9,765 nucleotides of DNA from Actinomycetota bacterium (GTDB lineage Bacteria; Actinomycetota; Thermoleophilia; Gaiellales; Gaiellaceae): the NCBI GenBank assembly GCA_005883235.1, contig VAYE01000106.1:1-9765 (forward strand), read 5' to 3'. This document shows, in pieces, positions 1 to 9,758 of this stretch (position 1 is the stretch's first letter; every line of letters begins with the position of its first letter). The translations under genes and the position numbers were made by a program. The notes under the pieces are model-generated. The model did no database searches. It saw only the letters and a list, made by a program, of their open reading frames with translations, and was not told the DNA's origin.

Positions 1-397
1 CGCCGCCTCCCGAGGGCGGGGCGTCGAGGAGCGCCTCGATCTGCTCCTCGGCATCGTCGGAGAGCTTCTGCCCGTCGCGGTCGCACAACTTGACGCCGTT
101 GAACTCGGGCGGGTTGTGGGAGGCCGAGATGACCACGCCGAGGTCGAGGGCGAGGAGCGCGACGGCCGGGGTCGGCAGGACGCCGGCCAAAACGGCGCTC
201 CCACCCGCCGAGACGACGCCTGCGGCGAAGGCCTCCTCGAGCTCCGGTCCGGAGCCGCGCGTGTCACGCCCGACGAAGACTCGGCCCCTGCCCGACCACA
301 TCGTCGCCGCCCGTCCGAGCCGCTCGACGAGGTCGGCGGTGAGGACGTCGCCGACGATTCCCCGGACTCCGTCCGTGCCGAAATAGCGCCTGGCCAC
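1..397 (-). CDS. glmM: Phosphoglucosamine mutase, N-terminal part (cut by window edge)
   Basis: GlmM interconverts glucosamine-6-phosphate and glucosamine-1-phosphate in the cytoplasm, feeding UDP-GlcNAc and peptidoglycan synthesis. About 132 codons are present. The protein opens with the family's typical N-terminus (RRYFGTDGVRG, residues 3-13), then FVGRDTRGSG (41-50), and the phosphoserine loop SASHNP (91-96), whose second serine, Ser93, corresponds to the phosphorylated active-site serine (Ser102 in E. coli). The metal-binding and sugar-binding domains lie outside the window. I chose GTG at 397 because it gives the usual MARRYFGTDG start; an in-frame GTG at 421, one base after the rpsI stop, would add eight residues. 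Neither has a clear Shine-Dalgarno. It follows rplM-rpsI closely, as mrsA/glmM does in mycobacteria, so cotranscription with the ribosomal genes is likely. Identity is secure; the exact start is not. Confidence 0.95.
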   Translation of the reverse strand, partial: MARRYFGTDGVRGIVGDVLTADLVERLGRAATMWSGRGRVFVGRDTRGSGPELEEAFAAGVVSAGGSAVLAGVLPTPAVALLALDLGVVISASHNPPEFNGVKLCDRDGQKLSDDAEEQIEALLDAPPSGGG

Positions 398-422
398 GGC
401 GCGAGAGCTTACGGACGTCACG

Positions 423-818
423 CTAACGTTTGGAGAACTGCGGCGCGCGGCGGGCCTTGTGGAGCCCGGCCTTCTTGCGCTCGACGATCCGCGCGTCGCG
501 GGTGAGGAACCCGGCCCGCTTGAGCGGCACGCGCAGGTTCGGGTCGGCCTCGACGAGGGCGCGCGCGATTCCGTGCCGGACGGCGCCCGCCTGGCCGCTC
601 GGGCCGCCGCCGTGCACGCGCACGCGGATGTCGTACGTCCCCTCGGCCTCCGCGACCTTGAGCGGCGCGAGCGCGAGGACGCGGTGGGTGGCGCGCGGGA
701 AGTACTCCTCGATCGTGCGCCCGTTGAACCAGGTCGCACCGTCGCCCGGCCGCAGGATCACGCGCGCGACCGAGGTCTTCCGCTTCCCGGTTCCCAGGTA
801 CTGCGCGCGCTCGGCCAC
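423..818 (-). CDS. rpsI: 30S ribosomal protein S9
   Basis: Small-subunit ribosomal protein that contacts 16S rRNA and reaches the P-site tRNA with its C-terminal tail. The 131-residue product has the usual S9 length. It carries the N-terminal [12 protein letters not shown] block (residues 9-20), the glycine-rich [19 protein letters not shown] segment (about 70-88), and the basic C-terminus ending in SKR, the residues that approach the P-site tRNA. The start is GTG at 818. Its G is shared with the TAG stop of rplM (TAGTG), so the two genes overlap by one base and are probably translationally coupled in the standard rplM-rpsI operon. Confidence 0.97.
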   Translation of the reverse strand: MAERAQYLGTGKRKTSVARVILRPGDGATWFNGRTIEEYFPRATHRVLALAPLKVAEAEGTYDIRVRVHGGGPSGQAGAVRHGIARALVEADPNLRVPLKRAGFLTRDARIVERKKAGLHKARRAPQFSKR

Positions 819-1252
819 TAGCGGCTCACCTCGAGGGGCTTCGGCGCCTGCGCCTCGTGCGGGTGGTCGGGGCCCGCGTAGACCTTCAGCTTGTTCAGCT
901 GCTGGCGGGCGAGCCGGTTCCGCGGGAGCATCCCCTTGACGGCCTTCCGGATCACCTCGGTCGGGCGCCGCTCGAGCTGCTCGCGGAGCGTCCGGCTGCG
1001 CAGGCCTCCGGGATACCCGGAGTGGCGGTAGTAGCGCTTCTGGTCGAGCTTGTTCCCCGTCACGAGGATCTTCTCCGCGTTCACGACGACGACGAAGTCG
1101 CCGGTGTCGACGTGCGGCGTGTATTGCGCCTTGCCCTTGCCGCGCAGCGTGTCGGCGATGCGGGTCGCCAAGCGTCCGAGCGTCTGGCCGTCGGCGTCGA
1201 CGACGTACCAGCGGCGCTCGACCTCGCCCGGCTTTGCGTTGTAGGTCTTCAT
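818..1252 (-). CDS. rplM: 50S ribosomal protein L13
   Basis: Large-subunit ribosomal protein, an early 23S rRNA binder. The product is 144 residues, the normal L13 length. Recognisable parts are the start [20 protein letters not shown], then LGRLAT (26-31), [22 protein letters not shown] (38-59) and the [22 protein letters not shown] region (105-126), with HPHEAQAP near the end. ATG at 1252 begins the conserved N-terminus. The frame stays open upstream into the repeat region, but that extension has no L13 character and is rejected. No strong Shine-Dalgarno is visible. A good extended -10 promoter and a leader hairpin lie just upstream. It overlaps rpsI by one base. Confidence 0.97.
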   Translation of the reverse strand: MKTYNAKPGEVERRWYVVDADGQTLGRLATRIADTLRGKGKAQYTPHVDTGDFVVVVNAEKILVTGNKLDQKRYYRHSGYPGGLRSRTLREQLERRPTEVIRKAVKGMLPRNRLARQQLNKLKVYAGPDHPHEAQAPKPLEVSR

Positions 1253-1266
1253 GTCAGACGAAGAAG

Positions 1267-1288
1267 CGGCGGACACCCCCGTCCGCCG
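1267..1288 (-). promoter_or_regulatory. Leader hairpin of the rplM-rpsI operon
   Basis: A perfect 8-bp GC stem (arms CGGCGGAC and GTCCGCCG) with a 6-base loop lies 14 bases upstream of the rplM ATG and downstream of the predicted transcription start, so it would be in the 5' leader. Leader RNAs by which L13 controls its own operon are known in other bacteria. Whether this simple hairpin does so is inference; it could equally just shape the ribosome-binding region, which has no clear Shine-Dalgarno. Confidence 0.45.
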
Positions 1289-1295
1289 GCGGCCG

Positions 1296-1304
1296 ATTGT
1301 AGCA
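1296..1304 (-). promoter_or_regulatory. Probable extended -10 promoter for rplM-rpsI(-glmM)
   Basis: The minus strand reads TGCTACAAT: a TACAAT hexamer (5 of 6 matches to TATAAT) preceded by the extended -10 TG one base away. It stands out in very GC-rich surroundings and lies 43 bases upstream of the rplM ATG. No TTGACA-like -35 is found at 17-18 bases, which fits an extended -10 promoter. Predicted transcription start is near 1288-1290, just before the leader hairpin. Confidence 0.6.
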
Positions 1305-1314
1305 GCGGCGCTCG

Positions 1315-1413
1315 TTCGGTTCGGGCGGATGGCCGACGGGTCGACCGGTCGTTTCAGACGGATGCACGGGCAGAGCCCGCGCATCCTGAAGGCGGCACCG
1401 CGAGCGGTGCCTT
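1315..1413 (-). repeat. Tandem 99-bp hairpin repeat, copy 1
   Basis: First of two adjacent direct repeats (period 101 bp) differing at only 5 of 99 positions. Two inverted repeats lie inside. At 1360-1386 there are 12-base arms around a 3-base loop; the one imperfect pair would be a G-U wobble in RNA from the minus strand but an A-C mismatch in RNA from the plus strand. At 1394-1411 there is a 7-bp stem (GGCACCG with CGGTGCC) and a 4-base loop. A 10-base palindrome, CGACCGGTCG, is at 1342-1351. The copy carries no recognisable coding signal. Confidence 0.85.
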
Positions 1414-1415
1414 CC

Positions 1416-1514
1416 TTCGGTCCGGGCGGAAGGCCGACGGGTCGACCGGTCGTTTCAGACGGATGCACGGGCAGAGCCCGCGCATCCTGAAGGCGGCACC
1501 GTTGGCGGTGCCTT
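1416..1514 (-). repeat. Tandem 99-bp hairpin repeat, copy 2
   Basis: Second copy of the direct repeat, two bases from copy 1, with the same two hairpins (1461-1487 and 1495-1512). Its edge overlaps the TAA stop of the secreted-protein gene by two bases. Three of the five differences from copy 1 fall in or beside the tetraloop of the 7-bp hairpin, leaving the stem paired. Confidence 0.85.
1495..1512 (-). terminator. Hairpin directly after the secreted-protein gene, possible terminator
   Basis: On the minus strand the TAA stop (1515-1513) is followed at once by a 7-bp GC-rich stem (GGCACCG / CGGTGCC) with a 4-base loop. The 12-bp hairpin and the second repeat copy follow. There is no T-run, so this is not a classic intrinsic terminator. 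Four hairpins in about 150 bp could still end or attenuate transcription, or protect the 3' end of the mRNA. Confidence 0.4.
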
Positions 1515-2289
1515 AGCCGCCCGAGATCGTCGAGACGATCGGGATGAGGATGTCGTCCACGAGATAGCCGCGGTCGGTCGGTGCGAGCAGCAGGACGAGC
1601 GGCGACATCGGGGGCGTGGAGCTCGGGTCGTTGATCGTGACGCTTACGAACGCCTTGCCGTCGGCGGCGACCGTCACGGAGTCGATCGAGTACGTCGCCG
1701 GCGCGGGCTGGGGCTTCGGCGCCTCCGGGATTCCGTCCGCCACCTTCTTCACGGACGGGTCGGAGAAGGCCGTGCCGGTCGCCCGGTAGATCGCGCCGCT
1801 GTCACCCTCGACGTAGATGACGACGCGGCGGGCCGACGTGCGCCTGTCCAGCACCACGGTCGTCGAGAGCTGCCCCTTGGCGGCCAGCGGCCCCTTCCCC
1901 ACCTTGACCGTCAGGTCGCCGTCGATACGCTCCATGGACCGCGCGAGCGACTTGACGGTGAAGCCCTTCTTCACGAAGTCGCCGTGGCGCGCGGCGGAGC
2001 TCTTGCGCGCGGCGATGTACGCCTTCCCGAGCGTGTCCAGCGCGTCGTAGTCGCTGCTGCTCGTATCGCTCGCGGAGAAGCGGTTCACGCAGTCGGCGCC
2101 GCCGAACGCCGTGAGGGCGCGCGGCGTGAAGAGGCTGCACACCGTCGTGGCATCGCCCGCGAGGAGCGCGCTCATGAAGCGATCGGCCACCGCCCGCGCG
2201 TCGCCCGGGGTGTCCGCGCGCGCAGTCCCGGCGAAGGCGGCGAGCGACAGCATGGCGAGGACGGCCGTTGCCATCCGGAGACCCCTCAT
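1513..2289 (-). CDS. Secreted protein of unknown function
   Basis: A 258-residue exported protein that I do not assign to a named family. Residues 1-25 form a classical signal peptide: positive start (MRGLR), a hydrophobic core (about 7-20), and a likely cleavage after TARA before Asp26. There is no lipobox cysteine. The mature N-terminal part (about 29-70, [27 protein letters not shown]) resembles the opening helices of NTF2/SnoaL-like domains. Cys51 and Cys67 are the only cysteines and could form a disulfide. A Pro/Ala linker (about 188-198) separates a short C-terminal beta-rich part (199-258). ATG at 2289 was chosen because it begins the signal peptide and has AGGGTGAG three bases upstream; an in-frame start at 2385 would bury the signal sequence. 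It lies 31 bp after the glycosylase gene and is followed by the hairpin repeats. Confidence 0.85.
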   Translation of the reverse strand: MRGLRMATAVLAMLSLAAFAGTARADTPGDARAVADRFMSALLAGDATTVCSLFTPRALTAFGGADCVNRFSASDTSSSDYDALDTLGKAYIAARKSSAARHGDFVKKGFTVKSLARSMERIDGDLTVKVGKGPLAAKGQLSTTVVLDRRTSARRVVIYVEGDSGAIYRATGTAFSDPSVKKVADGIPEAPKPQPAPATYSIDSVTVAADGKAFVSVTINDPSSTPPMSPLVLLLAPTDRGYLVDDILIPIVSTISGG

Positions 2290-2320
2290 TGGCTCACCCT
2301 GGCAGGTGGGACGGCGCCCG

Positions 2321-2829
2321 TCAATGCAGCCGGCGGAGACCCTCCGCGAACGCGGCGGCTCCGCCGTGCGACGGGTGCCGGACATACGGCGCTCCCGTGA
2401 CGCGCGCGGCGAGCCGGCCGACGGCGACGACCTGCCGTCCTCGCATCAGGGAGACGAGAAAGCAATGCGCTTGCGCGACCTCGGATCGCGTCGGGAGGCG
2501 ATTCGAGGTCGCGGTCCCAGGATGCGTCGGCACGACGTTCCAGAGCAGCAGGTGCTCCTCGAGCCCGAGGTCGGCGAGCACACGGTGGACGATCGTCGCG
2601 GTCGCCTCCGCGGGCCCCGCTCCGGTGAGCTGCCGCTCGGACGTGAAGGCGAGGCCGCTGATGCGGGCGCCGCGATAGCCGGCCGCCTCGCCGACGAGGA
2701 GGAACGGGGCGCCGCTTCGGCTCTCGAGGTAGGCGCCGAGCCGTTCGCGTCGGAGCGGCGAGTCGGCGTACTGGTTGTGGGTGGCGCCGATCCGCGCGGC
2801 GGCGAGCTCCTCGACGAATCGCTCGAGGG

Positions 2830-2839
<10 letters not shown>
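2321..2839 (-). CDS. Uracil-DNA glycosylase superfamily protein
   Basis: A 172-residue protein likely to belong to the uracil-DNA glycosylase fold, which removes uracil or related damaged bases from DNA. Visible superfamily features are motif 1, [16 protein letters not shown] (47-62, compare GExPG), a central [12 protein letters not shown] (97-108) and motif 2, RHPSHGG (154-160, compare HPS in other families). Motif 1 has Ala where most families have Pro. I see no N-terminal cysteine cluster of the family 4/5 iron-sulfur type; the only cysteine is Cys126. The start is probably GTG at 2839, inside the last codons of guaA, giving a 10-bp overlap. The subfamily and the actual substrate cannot be settled from sequence alone. 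The overlap suggests cotranscription and coupled translation with guaBA. Confidence 0.8.
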
Positions 2840-5959
<3,120 letters not shown>

Positions 5960-5978
5960 CTAGCTCAGCTAGGAGGGT

Positions 5979-6743
5979 CTAGCGAAACGCTGTAGCCCGC
6001 TTCCGCTGCGGCTTCCGGCGAGCCCTCATCGGCGCGGTACGCCGTTTCGGCCGGAGTTTTACGCCATCTTTCCCGGTTCCTGCCCTGGGAGCGATACGGT
6101 TCCCCATCTCGGCGATCGCGTCGAGCGCCATCAGGAAGTCCTCGTCGTCGCTGAACTCCTGCCCCGCCAGGGCCTCGGCCTCCGGCCGGTTCGGCGAGAC
6201 CAGGAACGGCTCCGCCTCGGTCCCGAGCCGCAGCGGCTGGCCCTCGGAGTCGAGGACGCTCTGGACGTTGCGACGCTTGAGGTCGCGGATCGCCTCGGCG
6301 TAGAAGCTCTCTTGCACCCCGCGGGGGAGGGAGCCTGCGAAGACGACCGCCTCGGCGCCGTTGGCAAGGTAGTGGACCTTCTCCATCAGCAGCTCGAGCT
6401 CGTCCGGCTCGACGTGCGGGCCCCACTCGACGATCTCGGTGTAGGAGCCCGAGGTCGGGTCGACGACGGCCGTGGTCGTCCGCGACTCGTCCGCGATCCG
6501 GACGAAGTCGTTGAGGATCGCCTCGGCGGTGAGCTCCTCGACGACGCGCGTGCCGGTGCGGCCGCCCGCGAGGCCGGTCGCCACGACCGGGACACCGAGC
6601 CGCTTGAGCGCGCGCGCGATGTTGATCCCCTTCCCGCCCGCGAGGGTGAGCCCCTGGCTGGCGCGGTGGCGCTGGCCGCGCTGGAAGTTCGGAACGGTGA
6701 CCGTCCGGTCGAGCGCGGCGTTCAGGGTCACCGTGACGATCAC
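5979..6743 (-). CDS. PfkB-family 1-phosphofructokinase-like gene, C-terminus lost (possible pseudogene)
   Basis: The first ~214 residues match the FruK/LacC branch of PfkB sugar kinases, which phosphorylate fructose-1-phosphate or tagatose-6-phosphate. Visible are MIVTVTLNAALDRTV (1-15), the substrate-binding AGGKGINIARAL (35-46), VFAGSLPRGV (134-143) and LVSPNRPEAEAL (181-192). The family normally runs to about 310 residues and carries a C-terminal GxGD motif with the catalytic Asp. Here the protein stops at 254, and its last ~40 residues are a Lys/Arg-rich tail without kinase features. None of the three minus-strand frames in 5965-6100 restores GxGD. A functional kinase is therefore unlikely, although the frame is intact up to that point. 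GTG at 6743 fits the family N-terminus. A strong inverted repeat lies just upstream. Confidence 0.75.
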   Translation of the reverse strand: MIVTVTLNAALDRTVTVPNFQRGQRHRASQGLTLAGGKGINIARALKRLGVPVVATGLAGGRTGTRVVEELTAEAILNDFVRIADESRTTTAVVDPTSGSYTEIVEWGPHVEPDELELLMEKVHYLANGAEAVVFAGSLPRGVQESFYAEAIRDLKRRNVQSVLDSEGQPLRLGTEAEPFLVSPNRPEAEALAGQEFSDDEDFLMALDAIAEMGNRIAPRAGTGKDGVKLRPKRRTAPMRARRKPQRKRATAFR

Positions 6744-6746
6744 GTG

Positions 6747-6787
6747 GTGACCCGCCCGGTGACATTGGATGTTGCCGGGCGGGTCAC
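6747..6787 (-). repeat. Perfect 13-bp inverted repeat at the carboxypeptidase/PfkB-like junction
   Basis: Arms 6747-6759 (GTGACCCGCCCGG) and 6775-6787 are exact reverse complements around a 15-base loop, within which three further pairs are possible. The structure contains the carboxypeptidase TGA stop (6786-6784) and ends three bases before the PfkB-like GTG start. There is no T-run, so it is not a standard intrinsic terminator. It could attenuate transcription, stabilise the upstream message, or hide the downstream ribosome-binding region. Confidence 0.7.
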
Positions 6788-7905
6788 GTAAAGAAGCCCA
6801 GGAAGTGGTGGACGGTGCGGCCCGCGTACCACCCGACGCGACCCGCGACTCCGGGGCGCGCGACCGAGCGAACAGCGACGAGCGTGCGGGCCCCGATGAG
6901 CTTCCGTCCCTCGAAGACCTTGACGACGCCGAGCGGCTGGCCTGCGTGGACGGGGAGGCGGACGGCGGTTCGCGCGACGACGCGCTCCGTCAGCGGCCGG
7001 TCGACGCGGACCGCGCGGACGAGGGGCCGGCGCGCGACGAGACCGACCGGACGACGCCCGTAGGCGAGCTCGGCGCGCGCGTAGATCCGCCGCGGCTGGA
7101 CGACGGCGAGAGTCCGGTAGCGCGAGAGACCCCAGCCGAGGAGCGCCGCAAGGTCGTGGTTCCGCTGCGCGCGCGTCGGGCTGCCGAGGACGGTGGCGTA
7201 CAGCGTGAACCCGCGCGCCCGGACGGCGCCGACCTGACACCACCCCGCGCCGAGGGTGTGGCCGGTCTTGACGCCGATCAGTCCCGGGAAGGTCCCGAGC
7301 AGGTCGTTCCAGGTGTGGAGGACGCGCCCGCCCGCGATCGTCTCCGTGCGCTCCCGGACGATCGCCCGCACCGCCGCGCGGTGCATGAGGACCCGCGCGA
7401 GCAGCGTCAGGTCGCGTGCGCTCGAGTACTGGCCGAAGGCGTCGAGCCCGTCCGGCCGCGCGAAGTGTGTGTCGCGGAGCCCGAGCGTCCGGGCCCGTGC
7501 GTTCATAAGCTCCACGAAGGCGGCCTCGTCGCCGCGGCCGATGTCATAGGCGAGCGCGTCGGCGGCGTCGTTCGCGCTCTGGATCAACGCCGCCTCGACG
7601 AGGTCGCGGACGGTGAGCCGCTCACCCGGCACGAGATTGACGCTCGACTCGCCGACGGACGCTGCCCCGGGAGCGACGGTGACGACGTGCGAGAGCGGCT
7701 CCCGCTCGAGGGTGAGGAGCACGGTCATGAGCTTCGTGAGGCTGGCCATCGGCACGCGCCGAGCCGGAGCCTTCGCGGCGAGCACCTCGCCCGTCGATGC
7801 GTTCTCGACGACGTACTCGCGAGCGGCGACCGGCGGCGGCCCTCCGAAGGCGGACGGGACGACGACGAACGCTGCGACGGCAACAACGGTCAGGCGAGCC
7901 CGCAC
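6784..7905 (-). CDS. Secreted D-alanyl-D-alanine carboxypeptidase (peptidase S11)
   Basis: A low-molecular-mass penicillin-binding protein of the DacA/DacF type. Such enzymes remove the terminal D-Ala from peptidoglycan stem peptides outside the membrane. The 373-residue product has a signal peptide (about 1-28, ending PVAA). All three active-site motifs are present: SLTK (Ser55, Lys58), SAN (110-112) and KTG (213-215), with the conserved YVVENASTGEVL before the first and HFARPDGLD between the second and third. The C-terminal part (about 265-373) resembles the PBP5-associated beta domain, but I see no terminal membrane-anchoring helix, so it may be released or held by other contacts. GTG at 7905 gives the signal peptide directly and starts 10 bp after the GNAT gene; GAGG is close upstream. 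The stop lies within a strong inverted repeat. Confidence 0.93.
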   Translation of the reverse strand: MRARLTVVAVAAFVVVPSAFGGPPPVAAREYVVENASTGEVLAAKAPARRVPMASLTKLMTVLLTLEREPLSHVVTVAPGAASVGESSVNLVPGERLTVRDLVEAALIQSANDAADALAYDIGRGDEAAFVELMNARARTLGLRDTHFARPDGLDAFGQYSSARDLTLLARVLMHRAAVRAIVRERTETIAGGRVLHTWNDLLGTFPGLIGVKTGHTLGAGWCQVGAVRARGFTLYATVLGSPTRAQRNHDLAALLGWGLSRYRTLAVVQPRRIYARAELAYGRRPVGLVARRPLVRAVRVDRPLTERVVARTAVRLPVHAGQPLGVVKVFEGRKLIGARTLVAVRSVARPGVAGRVGWYAGRTVHHFLGFFT

Positions 7906-7915
7906 GGGCCTCAGG

Positions 7916-8479
7916 CTACCCGCGCAGCTCCTTGCCGAGGATGGCGAAGAGCGGCCGGCCCTGCTCGAACCGGAGCCGCGGGAGCAGCACGCGCCAGCCG
8001 CGATCCTCGTAGAAGCGGATCACGCGCGCGTTGTCGGCGAGCGCCGAGAGCAGGGCGCGGTCGTGCGGCTGGTCCTCGAGGAGCGCGTCGTGGAGGCGGG
8101 TCCCGATCCCTCGGTCCTGGTGGGCTGGATCGACCGCGATCTCCGTGAGCTCGAAGTGCGGCACCTCCAGCCACCGCGCGCGCTGCTTCGCGTCGATCGC
8201 GGCGGCGACCTTGTCGTACCACCACTGGCCCGGAGCGCCGCTGTAGCCGTAGGCGAAGCCGACGAGCCGCGCGGCCGGCCCGAAGGCGCCGAGGAAGCGG
8301 AAGCCCTCGCGGCCCGCGTGGCGCGGGACCCGGTCGCCGCCGAACTCGCGCCTGGTCGCGCTCGCGCGGCCGAGCCCGTGCGCGTTCGCCCAGATGTCGA
8401 CGACCTGGCCCACGAGCTCCGCCAGCAACGTCTCCGTGTCGACGGCCTCGATCGAGACCGTCTCCGATCCCCTACCCAA
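7916..8479 (-). CDS. GNAT-family N-acetyltransferase
   Basis: A 187-residue protein that probably transfers an acetyl group from acetyl-CoA to an unknown amine. The acetyl-CoA-binding motif A is clear: FELTEIAVDPAHQDRGIGTRLHDALL (109-134), with the Q-x-x-G-x-G pyrophosphate loop QDRGIG at 121-126. The later NARVIRFYEDRGWRVL (150-165) is the usual motif B end. The middle (about 59-90) has the beta strands and a Trp/Tyr-rich stretch (GQWWYDK) that may line the substrate site. I chose the TTG start at 8479, which overlaps the LysM gene by 8 bp and has AAGG upstream; no ATG or GTG is found in frame near the N-terminus. The substrate is not predictable. It sits between two cell-envelope genes, which hints at an envelope role only weakly. 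Confidence 0.88.
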   Translation of the reverse strand: MGRGSETVSIEAVDTETLLAELVGQVVDIWANAHGLGRASATRREFGGDRVPRHAGREGFRFLGAFGPAARLVGFAYGYSGAPGQWWYDKVAAAIDAKQRARWLEVPHFELTEIAVDPAHQDRGIGTRLHDALLEDQPHDRALLSALADNARVIRFYEDRGWRVLLPRLRFEQGRPLFAILGKELRG

Positions 8480-8825
8480 CCCGGACCTTCTGGCCGACCG
8501 TCAGAGCGTGCGGGTCGATGCCCGGATTGAGCGCGAGGAGCTGCTCGGTCGTCTTGCCGACCTTGAGCGCGACGGTGGCGAGCGTGTCCCCCTGCTGGAT
8601 CGTGTAGAAGCGCTTCGCGGCCTGTGTCGCCGTCGTCGTCGTCGTGGTGGTGGAGGACGTCGTGGTCGTCCGCTCGGTGACGAGCCCGGTGAGCGGCGTC
8701 GTCGCGCCGTTGCCTCCGCTGCCGCGGAGACCCGAGCGCACGAGGAGCACGGCGATCGTGAGCACGAGGAGGAAGGCTGCCGGGGCGAGGTAGCGCGCGA
8801 GCTCGGCGCGCCGCGGAGCCTGCAC
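8472..8825 (-). CDS. Membrane-anchored LysM-domain protein
   Basis: A 117-residue protein likely to bind peptidoglycan. After a short positive start (MQAPRRAELAR) comes one transmembrane helix (about 12-29), then a low-complexity Thr/Ser linker (53-65 is Thr except for Ser57-Ser58), and a C-terminal LysM domain (73-117) with the typical start FYTIQQGDTL and end LTVGQKVRVG. The positive-inside rule puts the LysM outside the membrane, tethered through the flexible and possibly glycosylated linker. There is no enzymatic domain, so it may act as a wall anchor or recruiter. GTG at 8825 starts 3 bp after the pyrF stop, and its end overlaps the GNAT gene, so it is well embedded in the cluster next to a peptidoglycan carboxypeptidase gene. 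Confidence 0.9.
   Translation of the reverse strand: MQAPRRAELARYLAPAAFLLVLTIAVLLVRSGLRGSGGNGATTPLTGLVTERTTTTSSTTTTTTTATQAAKRFYTIQQGDTLATVALKVGKTTEQLLALNPGIDPHALTVGQKVRVG
8631..8669 (-). repeat. Threonine-codon low-complexity tract in the LysM gene
   Basis: Thirteen consecutive codons encode eleven Thr and two Ser, mostly ACG and ACC. The run of near-identical triplets (GTC/GTG on the plus strand) could change length by slippage without breaking the frame, which would alter the linker between membrane helix and LysM domain. Confidence 0.7.
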
Positions 8826-8828
8826 CGC

Positions 8829-9758
8829 CTACCAGCCGGCGACGGCCCAGACGTCGCGCTGCAGGCGCGCCGCCTCGGCGCCCGCCGCGGTACGCCAGTC
8901 GGCGCCGTCGACCCGGAACGCGTAGATGAGGGAGCGCGAGACCGCGACGAGCGCGCTCGCCGGGCCGCTCGCGAACGCTCGGGCCAGGTCCGCTGGAGTG
9001 GCGCCCTGCGCGCCCACGCCCGGCAGGAGCAGGATCGATTGCGGGAGTGCCCGCCGCGCCTCGCCGACCGCACGCGGATGGGTGGCGCCGACGACCGCGC
9101 CCACGCTCGTCAGGCCGTGCTCGCCGACGAGGTCCTCGCCCCACTCGCGCACGAGGCGGGCGACCTCGTGCCAGAGCGGCCGCCCGTCCGAGAGGGCCAG
9201 GTCCTGGATCTCGCCGCCGCCGGCATTCGAGGTCTTGAGGACGCAGAAGACGCCGCCGCCGTCTCGACGGCACGCGGCGAGGAAGGGCTCGACCGCGTCG
9301 CGGCCGAGGTACGGGTTCACGGTGAGCGCGTCCGCGAGCGGCGATTGGGCGTCTCCGCGCTCCAGGTATGCGGCCGCGTACGCACGCGCGGTCGACCCCA
9401 CGTCGCCGCGCTTGCCGTCGGCGATCACGAGCAGCTCGGCCGCGCGGGCGTACGTGCAGACCTCCTCGAATGCGCGGATGCCGTCCGCGCCGAGGGCTTC
9501 GAAGAACGCGAGCTGCGGCTTCACCGCGACGACGTAGGGCGCCACGGCGTCGACGAGTCCCCGGCAGAAGCGCGAGCATGCCTCCGCGACGTGCTCGCGG
9601 CCGAGGTGGGAGTCGCCGCGCAGCTCGACGGGAAGCAGGTCGGGCTGCGGGTCGAGCCCGACGACGAGCTGGCTGCGCTTCCGCTCGACGGCCTCGGCGA
9701 GCCGGTCACCGAAGCGGGCGGTCGCGACGGCCTCCTCGGCTCGGAGGTCTTTCGCCAT
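8829..9758 (-). CDS. pyrF: Orotidine 5'-phosphate decarboxylase, type 2
   Basis: Catalyses OMP to UMP, the last step of de novo pyrimidine synthesis. The 309-residue length and motif layout fit the longer type 2 OMP decarboxylases found in actinobacteria. Visible are LVVGLDPQPD (31-40, Asp36), AVKPQLAFFE (78-87, Lys80), the catalytic ADGKRGDVGSTA (113-124; Asp114, Lys116, Asp119), LTVNPYLG (145-152), the phosphate-binding LPGVGAQGATP (245-255), and VSRS (273-276, Arg275). ATG at 9758 is the first in-frame start and lies 7 bases from the window edge, so an upstream start or promoter cannot be judged. Alignable sequence begins near ARFGDRL (14-20), so the first dozen residues may be an extension. 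It opens the cluster visible here and lies 3 bp before the LysM gene. Confidence 0.95.
   Translation of the reverse strand: MAKDLRAEEAVATARFGDRLAEAVERKRSQLVVGLDPQPDLLPVELRGDSHLGREHVAEACSRFCRGLVDAVAPYVVAVKPQLAFFEALGADGIRAFEEVCTYARAAELLVIADGKRGDVGSTARAYAAAYLERGDAQSPLADALTVNPYLGRDAVEPFLAACRRDGGGVFCVLKTSNAGGGEIQDLALSDGRPLWHEVARLVREWGEDLVGEHGLTSVGAVVGATHPRAVGEARRALPQSILLLPGVGAQGATPADLARAFASGPASALVAVSRSLIYAFRVDGADWRTAAGAEAARLQRDVWAVAGW

Noticed and set aside
1253..1468. Upstream extension of rplM to a 216-residue protein
   Set aside because: The extra residues come from the hairpin repeat and the promoter region and have no L13 character. ATG 1252 gives the normal 144-residue protein.
1315..1514. 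The two repeats as a minimal CRISPR array
   Set aside because: The units are 99 bp and abut with a 2-base gap, so there are no spacers, and no cas gene is nearby.
2290..2385. Longer secreted protein starting at 2385
   Set aside because: It would place 32 Arg-rich residues before the signal peptide and overlap the glycosylase gene. ATG 2289 has AGGGTGAG just upstream.
5965..6765. Alternative minus-strand frame as the true kinase or its frameshifted C-terminus
   Set aside because: Before about 6110 it is a shadow of the kinase frame. After that its tail contains no GxGD motif, so a simple frameshift does not rebuild the enzyme.
6769..8148. Long plus-strand open frame opposite the carboxypeptidase and GNAT genes
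   Set aside because: It is an antisense shadow. The minus-strand frames show complete catalytic motifs, and the plus-strand product shows none.
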